This document shows, piece after piece, positions 55,308 to 64,000 of a stretch of 64,000 nt of DNA. Source of the DNA: Shewanella polaris (GTDB taxonomy: Bacteria; Pseudomonadota; Gammaproteobacteria; Enterobacterales; Shewanellaceae); NCBI RefSeq assembly GCF_006385555.1, contig NZ_CP041036.1, forward strand, positions 2,232,001 to 2,296,000, written 5' to 3'. The translations under genes and the position numbers were made by a program. Under the pieces are notes generated by a model. The model was not told where the DNA came from. It worked only from the letters and a program-made list of their open reading frames with translations, and searched no databases. Within the stretch, counting starts at the first letter, position 1. The number at the start of each line of letters is the position of its first letter.

Positions 55308-55937
55308 TTACGCACACAACCAGCGCGGGCAATTTGCAGCGCCTTGTCGTCCTTTTCGGTCTAAATGCTCACAATATTCGGATAAGGCAGGCAAAGCGCC
55401 TACTGCTCCTTTAAATAATGCGCCAAACTCTGTGGTGATTTTAAGCCAATTTTCTTCGGGGATGTCTAATCTATTAAGGATGTCTTGGCTGCTTGAGCTA
55501 ATGGCTCCACGCTTATCTTCTCGAATAATCCGACCTGTATCCTCAACCAGCACGATGTAGTTTTTCACACTGAACATTAACCCATTAGGCATATTGAGTC
55601 TTTCATTACCCACAAACGGTATTAGTTCTGTTGGTTGCTCGCCATTCATTGCTGAATTTATACGTCGTTGAATACTGGTGTAATCTGAGGTATCAGGGAT
55701 TGCGGCCATTTTAGCTCTGACTGGATTTAAATCCACATAAGCCATACAGGCTAATACTGCGGCTTCATCAAGTAGTGCTTGTGACTTAAAGCGCCCTTCC
55801 CAGAAGCGACCTGTACACTTATCTTCTTTGTTAGTCATTCTGGCTATTGGCTCACTGAGTGAACGCATAAACCAGCTGATATCTATTAAGCGTTTACGGT
55901 ACCCAACAATGCATTCATCAACTGTTTGGCGTTCCAA
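55308..55937 (-). pseudogene. REP-associated / IS200-like transposase, C-terminal fragment
   Basis: 209 codons resembling the later part of RAYT/Y1 transposases: RSLSEPIARMTNKEDKCTGRFWEGRFKSQAL, then AYVDLNPVRAKMAAIPDTSDYTS with the tyrosine of the active site. The N-terminal third with the HUH metal site is missing, and the frame is closed by a stop at 55961-55963. It is therefore a remnant. Confidence 0.8.
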
Positions 55938-55987
55938 TTGGTTAAGTTGAGTGTTTAATATTTAGCCATTAGCCATGTTAGCCATTA

Positions 55988-56195
55988 GGAGGTCGGCATC
56001 AAGTGAGAACGGTTTTTATACATGGCCATGATGTCAGCGATACAATCTAACCCTGTTTTTAAAGAGACTTAAAAAGCGGTTAGTTGCGGCAGGAAAACCA
56101 AAGAAAGTGGCTATTATTGCCTGCTTAGAAAGATGGTTGTGATCTTAAATTCGATGTTAAGAGATGGTGTTTTATGGGCAGCGCCAAAAGCATAA
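55988..56195 (+). mobile_element. IS110-family transposase 3' remnant, multiply frameshifted
   Basis: Three frames together give GGRHQVRT, LYMAMMSAIQSNPVFK, KRLVAAGKPKKVAIIAC and RKMVVILNSMLRDGVLW, the familiar C-terminus of IS110/IS116 transposases (DEDD type). At least two frameshifts and a nonsense codon make it inactive. It abuts the RAYT fragment. Confidence 0.75.
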
Positions 56196-56350
56196 AATTA
56201 ACTATTGACGCCATAGTCTCTTGTTAGTTGCGATTAGGAGATCTAAACAGGCTCCAACACTACTCATCGAAGATGCAAATCAAACATCTTACTTAGCCCC
56301 CTATAATGTCACTTATCGGGATAAACAAAACAGGAATTTATGAGTTGTTA

Positions 56351-56620
56351 TTAATCTTCCATCCAATCCATATTCGGTAGTGCATTCAAATGCTGGCCAT
56401 AACGTATTTCGTTAAAAGAGGACCCATTTTTCATGACATCGAAAACTTCGATAGCCAACGCGCAAGCCATCATTTGAATAGCTTCTTCACGCGGTGTACC
56501 TGTCATGACTAAGCGCATCAAGGTTTCTTTTACCTTTTTGGGTTCACCGTCGGCGATTTGATTTTCGACTACTTCGATTAGTGTTTCTTCGGTCATGTAA
56601 CTGTCTTGCTGCTTATCCAT
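56351..56620 (-). CDS. Conserved small acidic protein
   Basis: An 89-residue acidic protein: TEETLIEVVENQIADGEPKKVKETLMRLVMTGTPREEAIQMMACALAIEVFDVMK and the end HLNALPNMDWMED. It looks fully helical and complete. Similar small proteins are annotated as hypothetical in Shewanella and relatives; no role is known to me. It lies downstream of the remnant cluster. Confidence 0.72.
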   Translation of the reverse strand: MDKQQDSYMTEETLIEVVENQIADGEPKKVKETLMRLVMTGTPREEAIQMMACALAIEVFDVMKNGSSFNEIRYGQHLNALPNMDWMED

Positions 56621-57071
56621 TATAACTACTCTGTTAAATATTTAACGTCATTATGCCGCAAGCATGGTGCAAGCAATAGATTAAACTCAGAATTATTCGA
56701 GTGTTGCAGGCAATAACGTAACGTTAAGGTAGAGTAAGATTTATCTGTGTTGATAATCTGATTGGATATTGTACGCTGAAACGAATTTTTTTGAGCTGAC
56801 AATATCATCGACTAACACTTAAATGAGCACAAATGGGTTAAGCCCTTAACCCATTTGTGGACATAAACGTTTTAGCGTTACCAACTAAATGTAGACTCAA
56901 AATATGAGAAAATGTATCCCTAACGTCTAACGGTCTAACCAACATTTCTTAACCATTTCAAGATTCACCTATTTCGGCATATTCACCTTGAGGATGATAT
57001 ATTTCTACTAGCCTGCACAACTCATAAACTGAGGTAATAGCATTTCGGAATCGTTCCCACATGTTTTTAAA
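56621..57071. other. Spacer with a perfect 14-base inverted repeat
   Basis: Arms 56828-56841 and 56846-56859 (CACAAATGGGTTAA) with a 4-base loop form a strong hairpin without a T-run. It is about 210 bases beyond the stop of the TPP enzyme gene and on the promoter side of the small acidic gene. The 60-codon frame at 56626-56808 is not supported. Confidence 0.5.
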
Positions 57072-58766
57072 TCAGTCATTTGAATTTAAAAACTCCTTAG
57101 CTTTAGCAATCGAATAATTTACCGCTTGAGCCAATTCGAGCTTTGGCGGCATGACGAGTTCATTAGGATCGATATGGACATCGATCACACAGGCATTTTT
57201 GCTAGCAAATGCTTCTCCCAACGCTTTTACTAGCAGCTCAGGGCGATCTACACTCCAACCTTCACCACCGCATAAGCGAGCAAACTCTGAAAAGTCTGGA
57301 TTTTTTAATGCTGTTTTATAATTAGGGTAACCGCTGCTTTCTTGCTCTAGTTGAATTAACCCTAGCTTGGCGTTATTAAAAATAATAACCTTTATGGGTA
57401 ATGTTAGATTGACTGCAGTAATAAACTCTTGCATTAACATGCTAAAACCACCGTCACCAATAAGGACTACCACCTGCCGATCAGGAAATTTCAATTGCGC
57501 GCCTATCGCACCAGCCATGCTAAATGCCATTGTGGCCAAGTTGCCTGAGAGGGTAAATAATTGTTGTGCAGTAACGGGTAAATGTCGTGCTACCCATGCG
57601 GTCACTGTACCCGTATCACAAAGAAAAATGGCATCTTTGTTCGCAAGCTCGCCGACGGTTCGAGCCAGGCACTGGGGTTTTATTGGCATATCTTGCGAGT
57701 TTTCTGCTTCGCTTTGCTCTTCTGACCAACTCCTTTTCTGACGCCGACATTCAGTAAGAAAGTTGTCGTTTTCTTTTTGAGGTAAATCAACGATTAATTG
57801 GTCTAGTACTTCACTTACATCTCCGACTATCGATACATCCACAGGGCAACGTCGACCAATATGTCGAATTTCTTTATCCACCTGAATAACTTTGGCTTTT
57901 CCTGGATAATATTCTTTGTAGGGAAAATCAGTCCCCAGCATCACAAGTAAATCACAATTATTCATTGCATCAACAGATGGCCGCGTACCAAGTAGGCCAA
58001 GCCCTCCTAAGGAATATTCATGCTCATCCGGAAGTAGTACTTTGGCTTTTAGTGTTCTGATAAGTGGGGAGTTGCTTTTTTTCAACAAAGTAAGTAACTG
58101 TTGACGTGCTGGTATAGCCCCAACACCCGCTAGAACAACAATTTTCTCAGCTTGCTCAATTAAGCTAATTGCACTGTTTAATGCTGATGCTAAAGGTTTA
58201 GTTGGTCCCGTTTCAGCGCCCGCTATTGGATGGCCCGTAATGTCAGCTTCAACTTGCTCAGTGGCAACATCAGCAGGCAGTGCAATATGAGCAACCCCTT
58301 TTTCAATCAGCGCGCTATTACACGCTTGCTGAATAATCTCGGGAACACGATCTGAGGCAAATAAGGTTTGATTAAACACAGCCACATCAGAAAACAGAGC
58401 TGATGAATTAATTTCTTGATGCGAGTGATTACCGATTTCACTGCGTGGTAACTGTCCGGTTATTGCAAGAATGGGAGCATGGTCGAGCTTAGCGTCATAC
58501 AGACCATTGAGCAAATGTATGGCCCCACCTCCAGCAGTACCAACACAAACGGCAAGTTTACCGGTTAATTTTGCTTGGGCTGATGCAGCGAATGCCCCGC
58601 TTTCTTCATGGCGAACTTGTATAAATTCGATTTCTCCATGGCGGCGTATGGCGTCCATCAAATCATTAATAGCATCCCCTGGAATGCCAAAGACATGACG
58701 TACACCGTATTGATAAATCGTCTCTACGATATGATCGACCACTTTGCGTTTTTTTATTGCAGCCAT
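57072..58766 (-). CDS. Thiamine-diphosphate enzyme, acetolactate synthase / pyruvate oxidase-like
   Basis: A 564-residue TPP enzyme with the three usual domains: Pyr (1-175, with the cofactor-activating Glu in VRHEESGAFAASAQAKLTG), central Rossmann (about 190-330), and PP (about 370-540, with GDGGFSMLMQEF and NN for TPP-Mg binding). It is nearer to PoxB and the stand-alone ALS-like enzymes than to biosynthetic IlvB, since no regulatory subunit gene is adjacent. It probably decarboxylates pyruvate or another 2-keto acid. ACGGAGAGCG precedes the ATG. It stands alone. Confidence 0.88.
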   Translation of the reverse strand: MAAIKKRKVVDHIVETIYQYGVRHVFGIPGDAINDLMDAIRRHGEIEFIQVRHEESGAFAASAQAKLTGKLAVCVGTAGGGAIHLLNGLYDAKLDHAPILAITGQLPRSEIGNHSHQEINSSALFSDVAVFNQTLFASDRVPEIIQQACNSALIEKGVAHIALPADVATEQVEADITGHPIAGAETGPTKPLASALNSAISLIEQAEKIVVLAGVGAIPARQQLLTLLKKSNSPLIRTLKAKVLLPDEHEYSLGGLGLLGTRPSVDAMNNCDLLVMLGTDFPYKEYYPGKAKVIQVDKEIRHIGRRCPVDVSIVGDVSEVLDQLIVDLPQKENDNFLTECRRQKRSWSEEQSEAENSQDMPIKPQCLARTVGELANKDAIFLCDTGTVTAWVARHLPVTAQQLFTLSGNLATMAFSMAGAIGAQLKFPDRQVVVLIGDGGFSMLMQEFITAVNLTLPIKVIIFNNAKLGLIQLEQESSGYPNYKTALKNPDFSEFARLCGGEGWSVDRPELLVKALGEAFASKNACVIDVHIDPNELVMPPKLELAQAVNYSIAKAKEFLNSND

Positions 58767-59045
58767 AAATGTCGCTCTCCGTTTAAAATAAGCTTCACGA
58801 AATACACTTAATTAAGCAAAATTAATAGGTTACTGAATTTAATAGCATTTTATTAATGGTTAACTATTTATTTAAGATCCAATAACACATCATACTGTGC
58901 TATGAACTTTGACTCTGTGCGTCACCGTACCCTCTGGCTTTTGCTTTCTCACGAATGTTGACAAGTTAAATACAATTGACCGTTTTTTAAAGTAACGTTA
59001 TCTCAAATGATAAACCCTAGCAGAAAATAATTTAGCCTATTCGCC

Positions 59046-59237
59046 ATGTCATTCGATTTAACCATTCCTGAAAATTATCTCGCGTGCGCTGGCGAACAGA
59101 CGCCGGGAACAGTTACGATTTATTCTAATGGACATCTAATCGATTCGCGTAAGGCTGGAACGATATTAGATCTTATCTGTAACTTAGCAGAGTGGCCCAG
59201 TGACTCGACAAAGGAGAAATACGATGAAGACGAATGA
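59046..59237 (+). CDS. Small hypothetical overlapping the DUF2892 gene
   Basis: A 63-residue frame (MSFDLTIPENYLACAGEQTPG to EKYDEDE) that overlaps the start of the next gene by 14 bases. No convincing ribosome-binding site is seen. The overlap suggests coupling if it is real. Unknown family. Confidence 0.4.
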   Translation: MSFDLTIPENYLACAGEQTPGTVTIYSNGHLIDSRKAGTILDLICNLAEWPSDSTKEKYDEDE

Positions 59238-59418
59238 AGGTATGCTCGATCGCACGCTCCGCGTTACCGCCGGGCTAGTTCTTATTGGACTTGCTGCCAC
59301 CGACACAATTGGCATATGGGGCTATATTGGCGTTGTGCCGCTGCTTACAGGAGCGGTGGGTTTGTGTCCTCTATACTCGCTCCTAGGCATAAACTCCTGT
59401 TCAGTGAGTAAGCGCTGA
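59224..59418 (+). CDS. DUF2892 (YgaP-type transmembrane) protein
   Basis: A 64-residue protein with two membrane hairpin segments and the signature ending GAVGLCPLYSLLGINSC. MLDRTLRVTAGLVLIGL is the conserved start. The domain occurs alone or fused to rhodanese in YgaP. Two cysteines (GLCPLY and NSC) are conserved in the family. ATG 59224 has AAAGGAG in front; the frame is open from 59200. Confidence 0.9.
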   Translation: MKTNEGMLDRTLRVTAGLVLIGLAATDTIGIWGYIGVVPLLTGAVGLCPLYSLLGINSCSVSKR

Positions 59419-59663
59419 ATCGGATCCACAGCGAATGCCCTGCTATCGTGAAATACCATGTAAAAATCCTAACAGGACTCGCGTTCATGGTACGACTCTT
59501 CCGTTCGTCTTTTCGCAAGGTTAAGTTCTGTTCGCGCGGTTAAGATTAGTGAACTCGGAACTGTACTGCTTAAACACACGAGGTCATTGTTACTGCCAAC
59601 AGATATCTAATCGCAAGTTCTACGAAGTTATTTTATTCAGCATTTTTTATAAAAAGGCCTGCT

Positions 59664-60659
59664 ATGAAAGTCATTGCATCACCCCCCCAGATTAATCCTT
59701 GTGAAGAGTCATGTGTTAAAATGGCACTTATTGCAGAAGGTGGTGGGCAACGAGGAATATTCACAGCCGGTGTATTAGATGCGTGGTTAGAGAATGATTT
59801 TGATCCTTTCGATTTATTTATAGGGGCGTCTGCAGGATCACAAAATATTACAAGCTTTTTATCTCGCCAGAAAGGTTATGCCAAGAGATTAATTGGTGAA
59901 TTAACACGTCGGAATAACTTTTACAAACTAGGCCGTGGATTAGCAGGTGGCAATGTTGTTGATTTGGATTGGTACTTTGATAAAACCATTCAAGGTAGCT
60001 TTGCCTTGGACTTGACGACAGCAAATAAATCATTGGGTCAACGAGAATTTTTGATCAGCGCAACGAATTCACGCGATAGACAAGGCTATTTCTTAAGCCC
60101 AAACGGTCATACAAGTCACTGGCGTCAATTGCTTAAAGCCTCGAGTGCATTTCCTTTTTTGTATAAACAAGGGGTTAAGCTCGCACCTAGACAGGCCGTT
60201 AGCTCAAAAAATAAGGCCAAAGCAAGTGTTGATACTGACATCTACCTTGACGGTGGACTTGCTGAGCCTTTACCTGTGCGAGAATCTTATCACCGTGGAG
60301 CTAAAAAAATTGTGGTTATTCGAACTGTGAATGCTGACGTTCATACTCAGGCTGCTTGGGTACGTAAACTTAAGTCATGGATTTACGTGTCTGGGTATTG
60401 CCCAAAAATGATTGATTATTTAGTGCAGCATGAGCAAGCTTATCAAAAAGAACTCGCCTTTATCACTAACCCTCCTGAAGATGTCGAAATTATTCAAATT
60501 TTTGCGGAAGATAATCTTCAAAGTAAATTGTTAGGGAGTACTGATATGGATTTACAACATGATTATCGTGCCGGTATCACTGCGGGTAATGCTTTTTTGG
60601 AGACCCAAAAAACGTTTTATGCTGTAAACATTTTGCATAATCTGAGCATAATAAAATAA
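59664..60659 (+). CDS. Patatin-like phospholipase
   Basis: A 331-residue protein with the patatin catalytic dyad: oxyanion loop EGGGQRGIFTAGVLDA, nucleophile elbow GASAGS with Ser56, and Asp in YLDGGLAEPLPV near residue 196. Similar to E. coli YjjU by length and motif layout. It should hydrolyse acyl ester bonds of phospholipids in the cytoplasm or on the inner leaflet; no signal peptide is present. It is preceded by AAAAAGGCC and appears monocistronic. Confidence 0.9.
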   Translation: MKVIASPPQINPCEESCVKMALIAEGGGQRGIFTAGVLDAWLENDFDPFDLFIGASAGSQNITSFLSRQKGYAKRLIGELTRRNNFYKLGRGLAGGNVVDLDWYFDKTIQGSFALDLTTANKSLGQREFLISATNSRDRQGYFLSPNGHTSHWRQLLKASSAFPFLYKQGVKLAPRQAVSSKNKAKASVDTDIYLDGGLAEPLPVRESYHRGAKKIVVIRTVNADVHTQAAWVRKLKSWIYVSGYCPKMIDYLVQHEQAYQKELAFITNPPEDVEIIQIFAEDNLQSKLLGSTDMDLQHDYRAGITAGNAFLETQKTFYAVNILHNLSIIK

Positions 60660-60855
60660 ATTTATACCCGTTCTGTTAATCAGTAGAATAAATATTAATA
60701 GGCAATAAAAAACATTTTTTAATGCCTACAAAACAGATATATTAAACTAAAAATTTATAACCAGTTCAAGCACCACATAATCCTCTTTTATTAACGTAAA
60801 CGATGATGCAATATCGGTAACATTTATGTTAACCGACTTATGATGTCTCATTGAG

Positions 60856-62202
60856 TCATTTTTTTCGTTTGTTTGTACCAATGAATCTAAGATATAACGC
60901 ACCAAAAAATGCAGAAATAACCGACGCGACCAAAATGGATGTTTTTGCGTTATGGAGATGTTCAGGTTGCCCGTCAAACCCCAGTGTCGCAATAAATGTG
61001 GACATGGTGAAGCCTATCCCAGCTATTAGTGAAGCACCAATGATGTGTTGAATATTAACTCCCTTGGGTAATCTGCCTATTTTGTAGTGCAGGGCCAGCC
61101 AGCACGCTCCAGAAATGCCAATGAATTTGCCTACAACAAGGCCAGAAATAATCCCTAATCCAACTGGGTATTGGAGGCTGTCGATAAACGAACTAAAACT
61201 AAACACTACGCCAGCATTAGTCAACGCAAACAGCGGTAAGATGAAGAGTGCTACAGGTAAATGCAGTACATCTTCCCAACGACGCAGGGGAGTCCCAGCA
61301 TGTTCTGCTAAATCGCGCACTTCCAATACCTGTTTATGATCCTCCTGACTACCAAGAACGTCCACCTCTTCAATTTCTTGCTGAAGGGAGCTGATTGTCG
61401 TTTTCGCCTTATCAAGCGATTGTGCCGACGCCAACTTCGGCCGTGCTGGCACCGTCAATGCTATTGCAACGCCAGCAACAGTGGCATGAACGCCAGACAT
61501 GAGCATCATCCACCAGGTTGCAATACCGATGATAATATAGAAAAGTGGCTGTCTTACGCCTGCGTAGTTAGCTACTGCCAAGAAAGTTATAAGTGAACAT
61601 GCGCTAAAAAGATAGATTACTGATATTTCCTGGGTATAAAATAGTGCAATAACAAGTATCGCCCCAACATCATCAACGATGGCGAGTCCAACAATGAAAG
61701 CCAAAAGACTGGCAGGTATGTATTTTCGTACAATGGTAAGCACGCCTAGCGCAAATGCGGTATCGGTTGCCATTGGGATCCCCCAACCGATCTGTGAATC
61801 AAGGCCCCAATTGAACAAGGTATAGATCGTAGCTGGTATAATCATTCCGCCTATGGCACAAACAATCAACATGCGCCTATTTTCCGGTTTAGCCAGGTCT
61901 CCAGCTAACACCTCTCGTTTGATTTCGAGTCCAAGCAATAAAAAAAATATCACCATTAAACCATCATTAATAATGTGTTTGAGTGAAGATCGTAACTCAA
62001 CATCACCCAAAAATATTCCAATTGGAGTGTGCACAAGATCTAAGTATGTAGAAGAATAGACTGAGTTTGCCCACCATAGGGCTAAAATTGTAGATAACAG
62101 AAGAAACAGACTGGAGGTAGTCTGAGCTCGAATAAAACCGGAAAATGGTTCGTGCATATATTCCAAACCACGCTGCAATATATTTTTAGATTCGCTTGCC
62201 AT
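60856..62202 (-). CDS. nhaA: Na+/H+ antiporter NhaA (second copy)
   Basis: A 448-residue NhaA with the aspartate pair in VGLAIVDDVGAILV, MATDTAFALG in TM IV and MSGVHATVAGVAIALTVPARP. It is as long as the copy at 6834-8195 and shares its long central loop (EVDVLGSQEDHKQ), but residues differ widely, so these are old paralogues or separate acquisitions. I start at ATG 62202 (MASESKN) with AGGTGA in front; the frame opens at a GTG nine bases earlier. Confidence 0.95.
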   Translation of the reverse strand: MASESKNILQRGLEYMHEPFSGFIRAQTTSSLFLLLSTILALWWANSVYSSTYLDLVHTPIGIFLGDVELRSSLKHIINDGLMVIFFLLLGLEIKREVLAGDLAKPENRRMLIVCAIGGMIIPATIYTLFNWGLDSQIGWGIPMATDTAFALGVLTIVRKYIPASLLAFIVGLAIVDDVGAILVIALFYTQEISVIYLFSACSLITFLAVANYAGVRQPLFYIIIGIATWWMMLMSGVHATVAGVAIALTVPARPKLASAQSLDKAKTTISSLQQEIEEVDVLGSQEDHKQVLEVRDLAEHAGTPLRRWEDVLHLPVALFILPLFALTNAGVVFSFSSFIDSLQYPVGLGIISGLVVGKFIGISGACWLALHYKIGRLPKGVNIQHIIGASLIAGIGFTMSTFIATLGFDGQPEHLHNAKTSILVASVISAFFGALYLRFIGTNKRKK

Positions 62203-62781
62203 ATTAATCACCTGTCATCATCTCGCCTAAGAAGTATATTTATCTTCAGAGTAGAAAATATTTTTAGGGTTTAAGAGTTCGAACAAATACTATAAATTGC
62301 GTTTGTTCGATTATTTTATAACTACTTTATTGAACAAAAACGCTTTACGGAAAATAAAACTGCAAGACCCTGAACTCATAGAGCCCGCATACATGAAAAA
62401 TGCGTTATGGAGCCAAGCTACATTGCTGTAAACGTAGGGGCTGCGCCTATCAATACTGTAAACAGCATATTGAGCAGTAAAATAGACCACATTAAACCGT
62501 GTTGCGGTTTTCGCTATGCTTCTTGGCCATTAAGGACGGGGCATGTCGTCGCGGAGATCAGCCATTATCATGTAGGTTGCTGAATGCGAAACTCATTAGG
62601 CAAGTCTCCTGCTATTTTGAACGGCGCGAAAGCTAAAACTTGAACACTGTTTTTGATCTCTATCATTTTCACGTGAATTCTTGGAGAAAAGTAAAGGCGG
62701 GAAATAAAAACCGTGCTTCCCGCTCAAGTCTTAAGATGGCATGAGTAGAATGCCATCTTTGTTTAGTGGTACAACAAGACT
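62203..62781. other. About 580 bases without an assured gene
   Basis: On the minus strand, near 62430-62500, a short frame MWSILLLNMLFTVLIGAAPTFTAM would encode a single membrane helix, and a further piece around 62590-62640 reads AGDLPNEFRIQQPT. Without starts, ribosome sites or homology, I regard these as possible debris. Confidence 0.35.
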
Positions 62782-63030
62782 TTAGTGTCCTGTACCCGTT
62801 GGCGGAGTTTGAGACCATTCCTGCATAGCTTGGTCTCCTGGACGATCAACTTTAACTTTATCGCCCTCAGTTGAGGTTACCCAGCTTAATGGAATGTAAT
62901 GGTGTTGACCGCTCTTGTCTTTTTTAAGCTTGAGGGTATCAGTGCCCTCCATATGATCTACAGTAGCAAATTGACCATCTTCGGAGCAGACAACAGGCAT
63001 ATCAGGTTTAATTTGGTTGGTTTGAATCAT
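62782..63030 (-). CDS. DUF2171 domain protein
   Basis: An 82-residue protein: IKPDMPVVCSEDGQFATVDHMEG, then LKLKKDKSGQHHYIPLSWV, the DUF2171 signature. A PRC-barrel-like beta fold is likely. These genes are usually stress-related accessories. AGGGAAAAC lies before the ATG. Confidence 0.9.
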   Translation of the reverse strand: MIQTNQIKPDMPVVCSEDGQFATVDHMEGTDTLKLKKDKSGQHHYIPLSWVTSTEGDKVKVDRPGDQAMQEWSQTPPTGTGH

Positions 63031-63185
63031 AGTTTTCCCTCAGAGCTCAGTACAAGCCCTTCTATTTATAAATGAGCAATCAGTCATCTGACAAACTTCA
63101 GAAAGCGGAATTGTCTTTGACTTTAACTGAAATTATTGGTTACTTAATGTTCCCAATCGCACAGTAAAATCATACCCATAAAACT

Positions 63186-63221
63186 AAATGCAGTCTGTTC
63201 GGCAACGAACAGACTGCATTT
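63186..63221. terminator. Strong hairpin with GCAA loop
   Basis: Perfect 16-base arms (63186-63201 and 63206-63221) and a GNRA tetraloop, with A-rich and T-rich flanks. It lies about 120 bases after the RND gene stop on the minus strand, so it is probably its terminator. Confidence 0.7.
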
Positions 63222-63340
63222 TCAAGTCCTCTTTTACAATGTTTTCAATCAATAAGATTAGCCAAATCTTGGGTGACTGCGCCAATCAATCAAAACTGAA
63301 CGCTACTAAAATATGAGTACGACAATCACATGTTCGTTGT

Positions 63341-64000
63341 TTAAGTCGGAGTTTGATCAGCGGTATTACCCTGCCCCTCAAGCTCTGAAGTATCAATCTT
63401 CTTCGCCAGGACGATATAAAAAGCAGGCAACACATACATAGTTAACAAAGTACCGATACCTAGCCCTGTAGCAATGGTTATACCAATCGCAAAGCGCGAC
63501 TGTGCTCCGGGGCCCGCTGCAATTAACAACGGGATCATGGCGACGATAAGTGCCAGCGAAGTCATGATAATAGGGCGAAGTCGAATCGCTGCGGCTTCGA
63601 TTACCGCGTCGCGCTTGTTGCGTCCTCTTTTCTGAAGTGTGTTGGCAAATTCCACGATAAGAATACCGTTCTTCGCGACCACGCCAATCAATGTTATCAG
63701 ACCAACCTGTGTGTAGATGTTCATCGACGCAAAACCAAGCATAATGAAGGCCATTGCCCCTGCAATTGACATCGGCACCGATATTAAAATGATAAATGGA
63801 TCACGCCAGCTCTCAAATTGCGCAGCAAGCACCAGATAGATAACGAGTAGCGATAAAAAGATGGTCACGATTAACGCACTGCCAGAATTTTCGAACTGTC
63901 TAGACTCGCCCTTAAAATCATAGCTGAACCCCCGAGGTAGGATATCGACCGCCTTGGTTTTCATGAAACTGATGGCATCTCCCATCGACACTGATGGCGC
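63341..64000 (-). CDS. RND family efflux transporter permease, C-terminal part (continues beyond window)
   Basis: About 219 residues of the end of an AcrB/MexF-like (HAE1) inner-membrane pump. The frame is open through the window edge at 64000, so the GTG at 63991 is not the start. Segments LVIYLVLAAQFESWRDPFIIL, the PMSIAGAM loop, GLITLIGVVAKNGILIVEFAN and EAAAIRLRPIIMTSLA are standard TM 8-12 signatures. It exports drugs or other small molecules with proton drive, together with a membrane-fusion protein that would lie upstream outside the window. Confidence 0.93.
   Translation of the reverse strand, partial: APSVSMGDAISFMKTKAVDILPRGFSYDFKGESRQFENSGSALIVTIFLSLLVIYLVLAAQFESWRDPFIILISVPMSIAGAMAFIMLGFASMNIYTQVGLITLIGVVAKNGILIVEFANTLQKRGRNKRDAVIEAAAIRLRPIIMTSLALIVAMIPLLIAAGPGAQSRFAIGITIATGLGIGTLLTMYVLPAFYIVLAKKIDTSELEGQGNTADQTPT

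Noticed and set aside
56626..56808. 60-codon minus-strand frame
   Set aside because: No ribosome-binding site or family resemblance.
1..64000. CRISPR array, prophage, complete IS or integron cassette array
   Set aside because: No regularly spaced repeats, phage structural genes, intact transposase with both ends, or attC series were seen in either strand.

Overview
This window looks like a chromosomal segment of a Shewanella species, probably a low-GC cold-water or marine member. The evidence is the gene content and order: ccoNOQP, ccoH, ccoI, ccoS, a TauE/SafE-like protein, the Fnr-type regulator EtrA, uspE and ttcA run in series on the minus strand, next to bax plus a DUF2987 gene, and not far from thrS-infC-rpmI-rplT. 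The species assignment is inference from gene order and protein resemblance; no search was run.

Layout. 1-8400: the end of an acyl-CoA dehydrogenase, a molbindin, a secreted DUF885 peptidase-like protein, a YcdX-type PHP phosphatase, then a loose set of stress-type genes (small coiled-coil protein, 4-TM protein, NhaA) separated by gene-poor DNA. 8587-8942: tandem tRNA-Val(GAC) genes plus a third, rearranged copy. 9117-21358: housekeeping genes (norM-type MATE pump, riboflavin synthase, the thrS-infC-rpmI-rplT translation operon, an aromatic/aspartate aminotransferase, a YvcK/CofD-like protein, bax, ttcA, uspE). 21459-29851: the microaerobic respiration block, meaning the Fnr-type regulator, cbb3 oxidase assembly genes and the cbb3 oxidase subunits. 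A small ccoQ of 58 codons is included that is easy to miss. 30061-31440: a perfect Fnr box, a small lipoprotein, and a Cys-rich protein behind a Fur-box-like site. 31530-36667: an orphan tyrosine recombinase, decayed GST and PPOX/ferredoxin-reductase genes, then an intact peroxiredoxin and TetR regulator with repeated operator-like sites.

37179-64000 is an accessory, stress-flavoured region. It holds PRC-barrel proteins, a Crp-like regulator, SSADH and Old Yellow Enzyme genes, a DUF2254 protein, GlsB/YeaQ, a second coiled-coil paralogue, an FAD oxidoreductase next to an APC permease, OsmC, a DsbA-like protein, a short high-GC UvrA2-type ATPase, a TPP enzyme, DUF2892, a patatin, a second NhaA, DUF2171 and the end of an RND pump. 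Visibly higher GC in several of these genes and many remnants (an IS5-like MITE, IS110 and RAYT transposase fragments, a zeta-toxin fragment, a PRC-barrel fragment) indicate repeated horizontal gain and loss.

How the parts work together. The cco genes encode a high-affinity terminal oxidase with its copper delivery and assembly factors, and EtrA is the likely oxygen-responsive regulator; a perfect Fnr palindrome lies upstream of ccoN. The translation operon shows two likely autoregulatory signals: a tRNA-Thr-anticodon-like hairpin ahead of thrS and a non-AUG (ATA) start for infC. The accessory region mostly concerns membrane, redox and ion stress. No CRISPR array, prophage, complete transposon or clearly new multi-gene defence system is visible. 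The most unusual items are the rearranged third tRNA-Val, the FAD oxidoreductase plus permease pair with its stress neighbours, and the relic regulon around the TetR gene.
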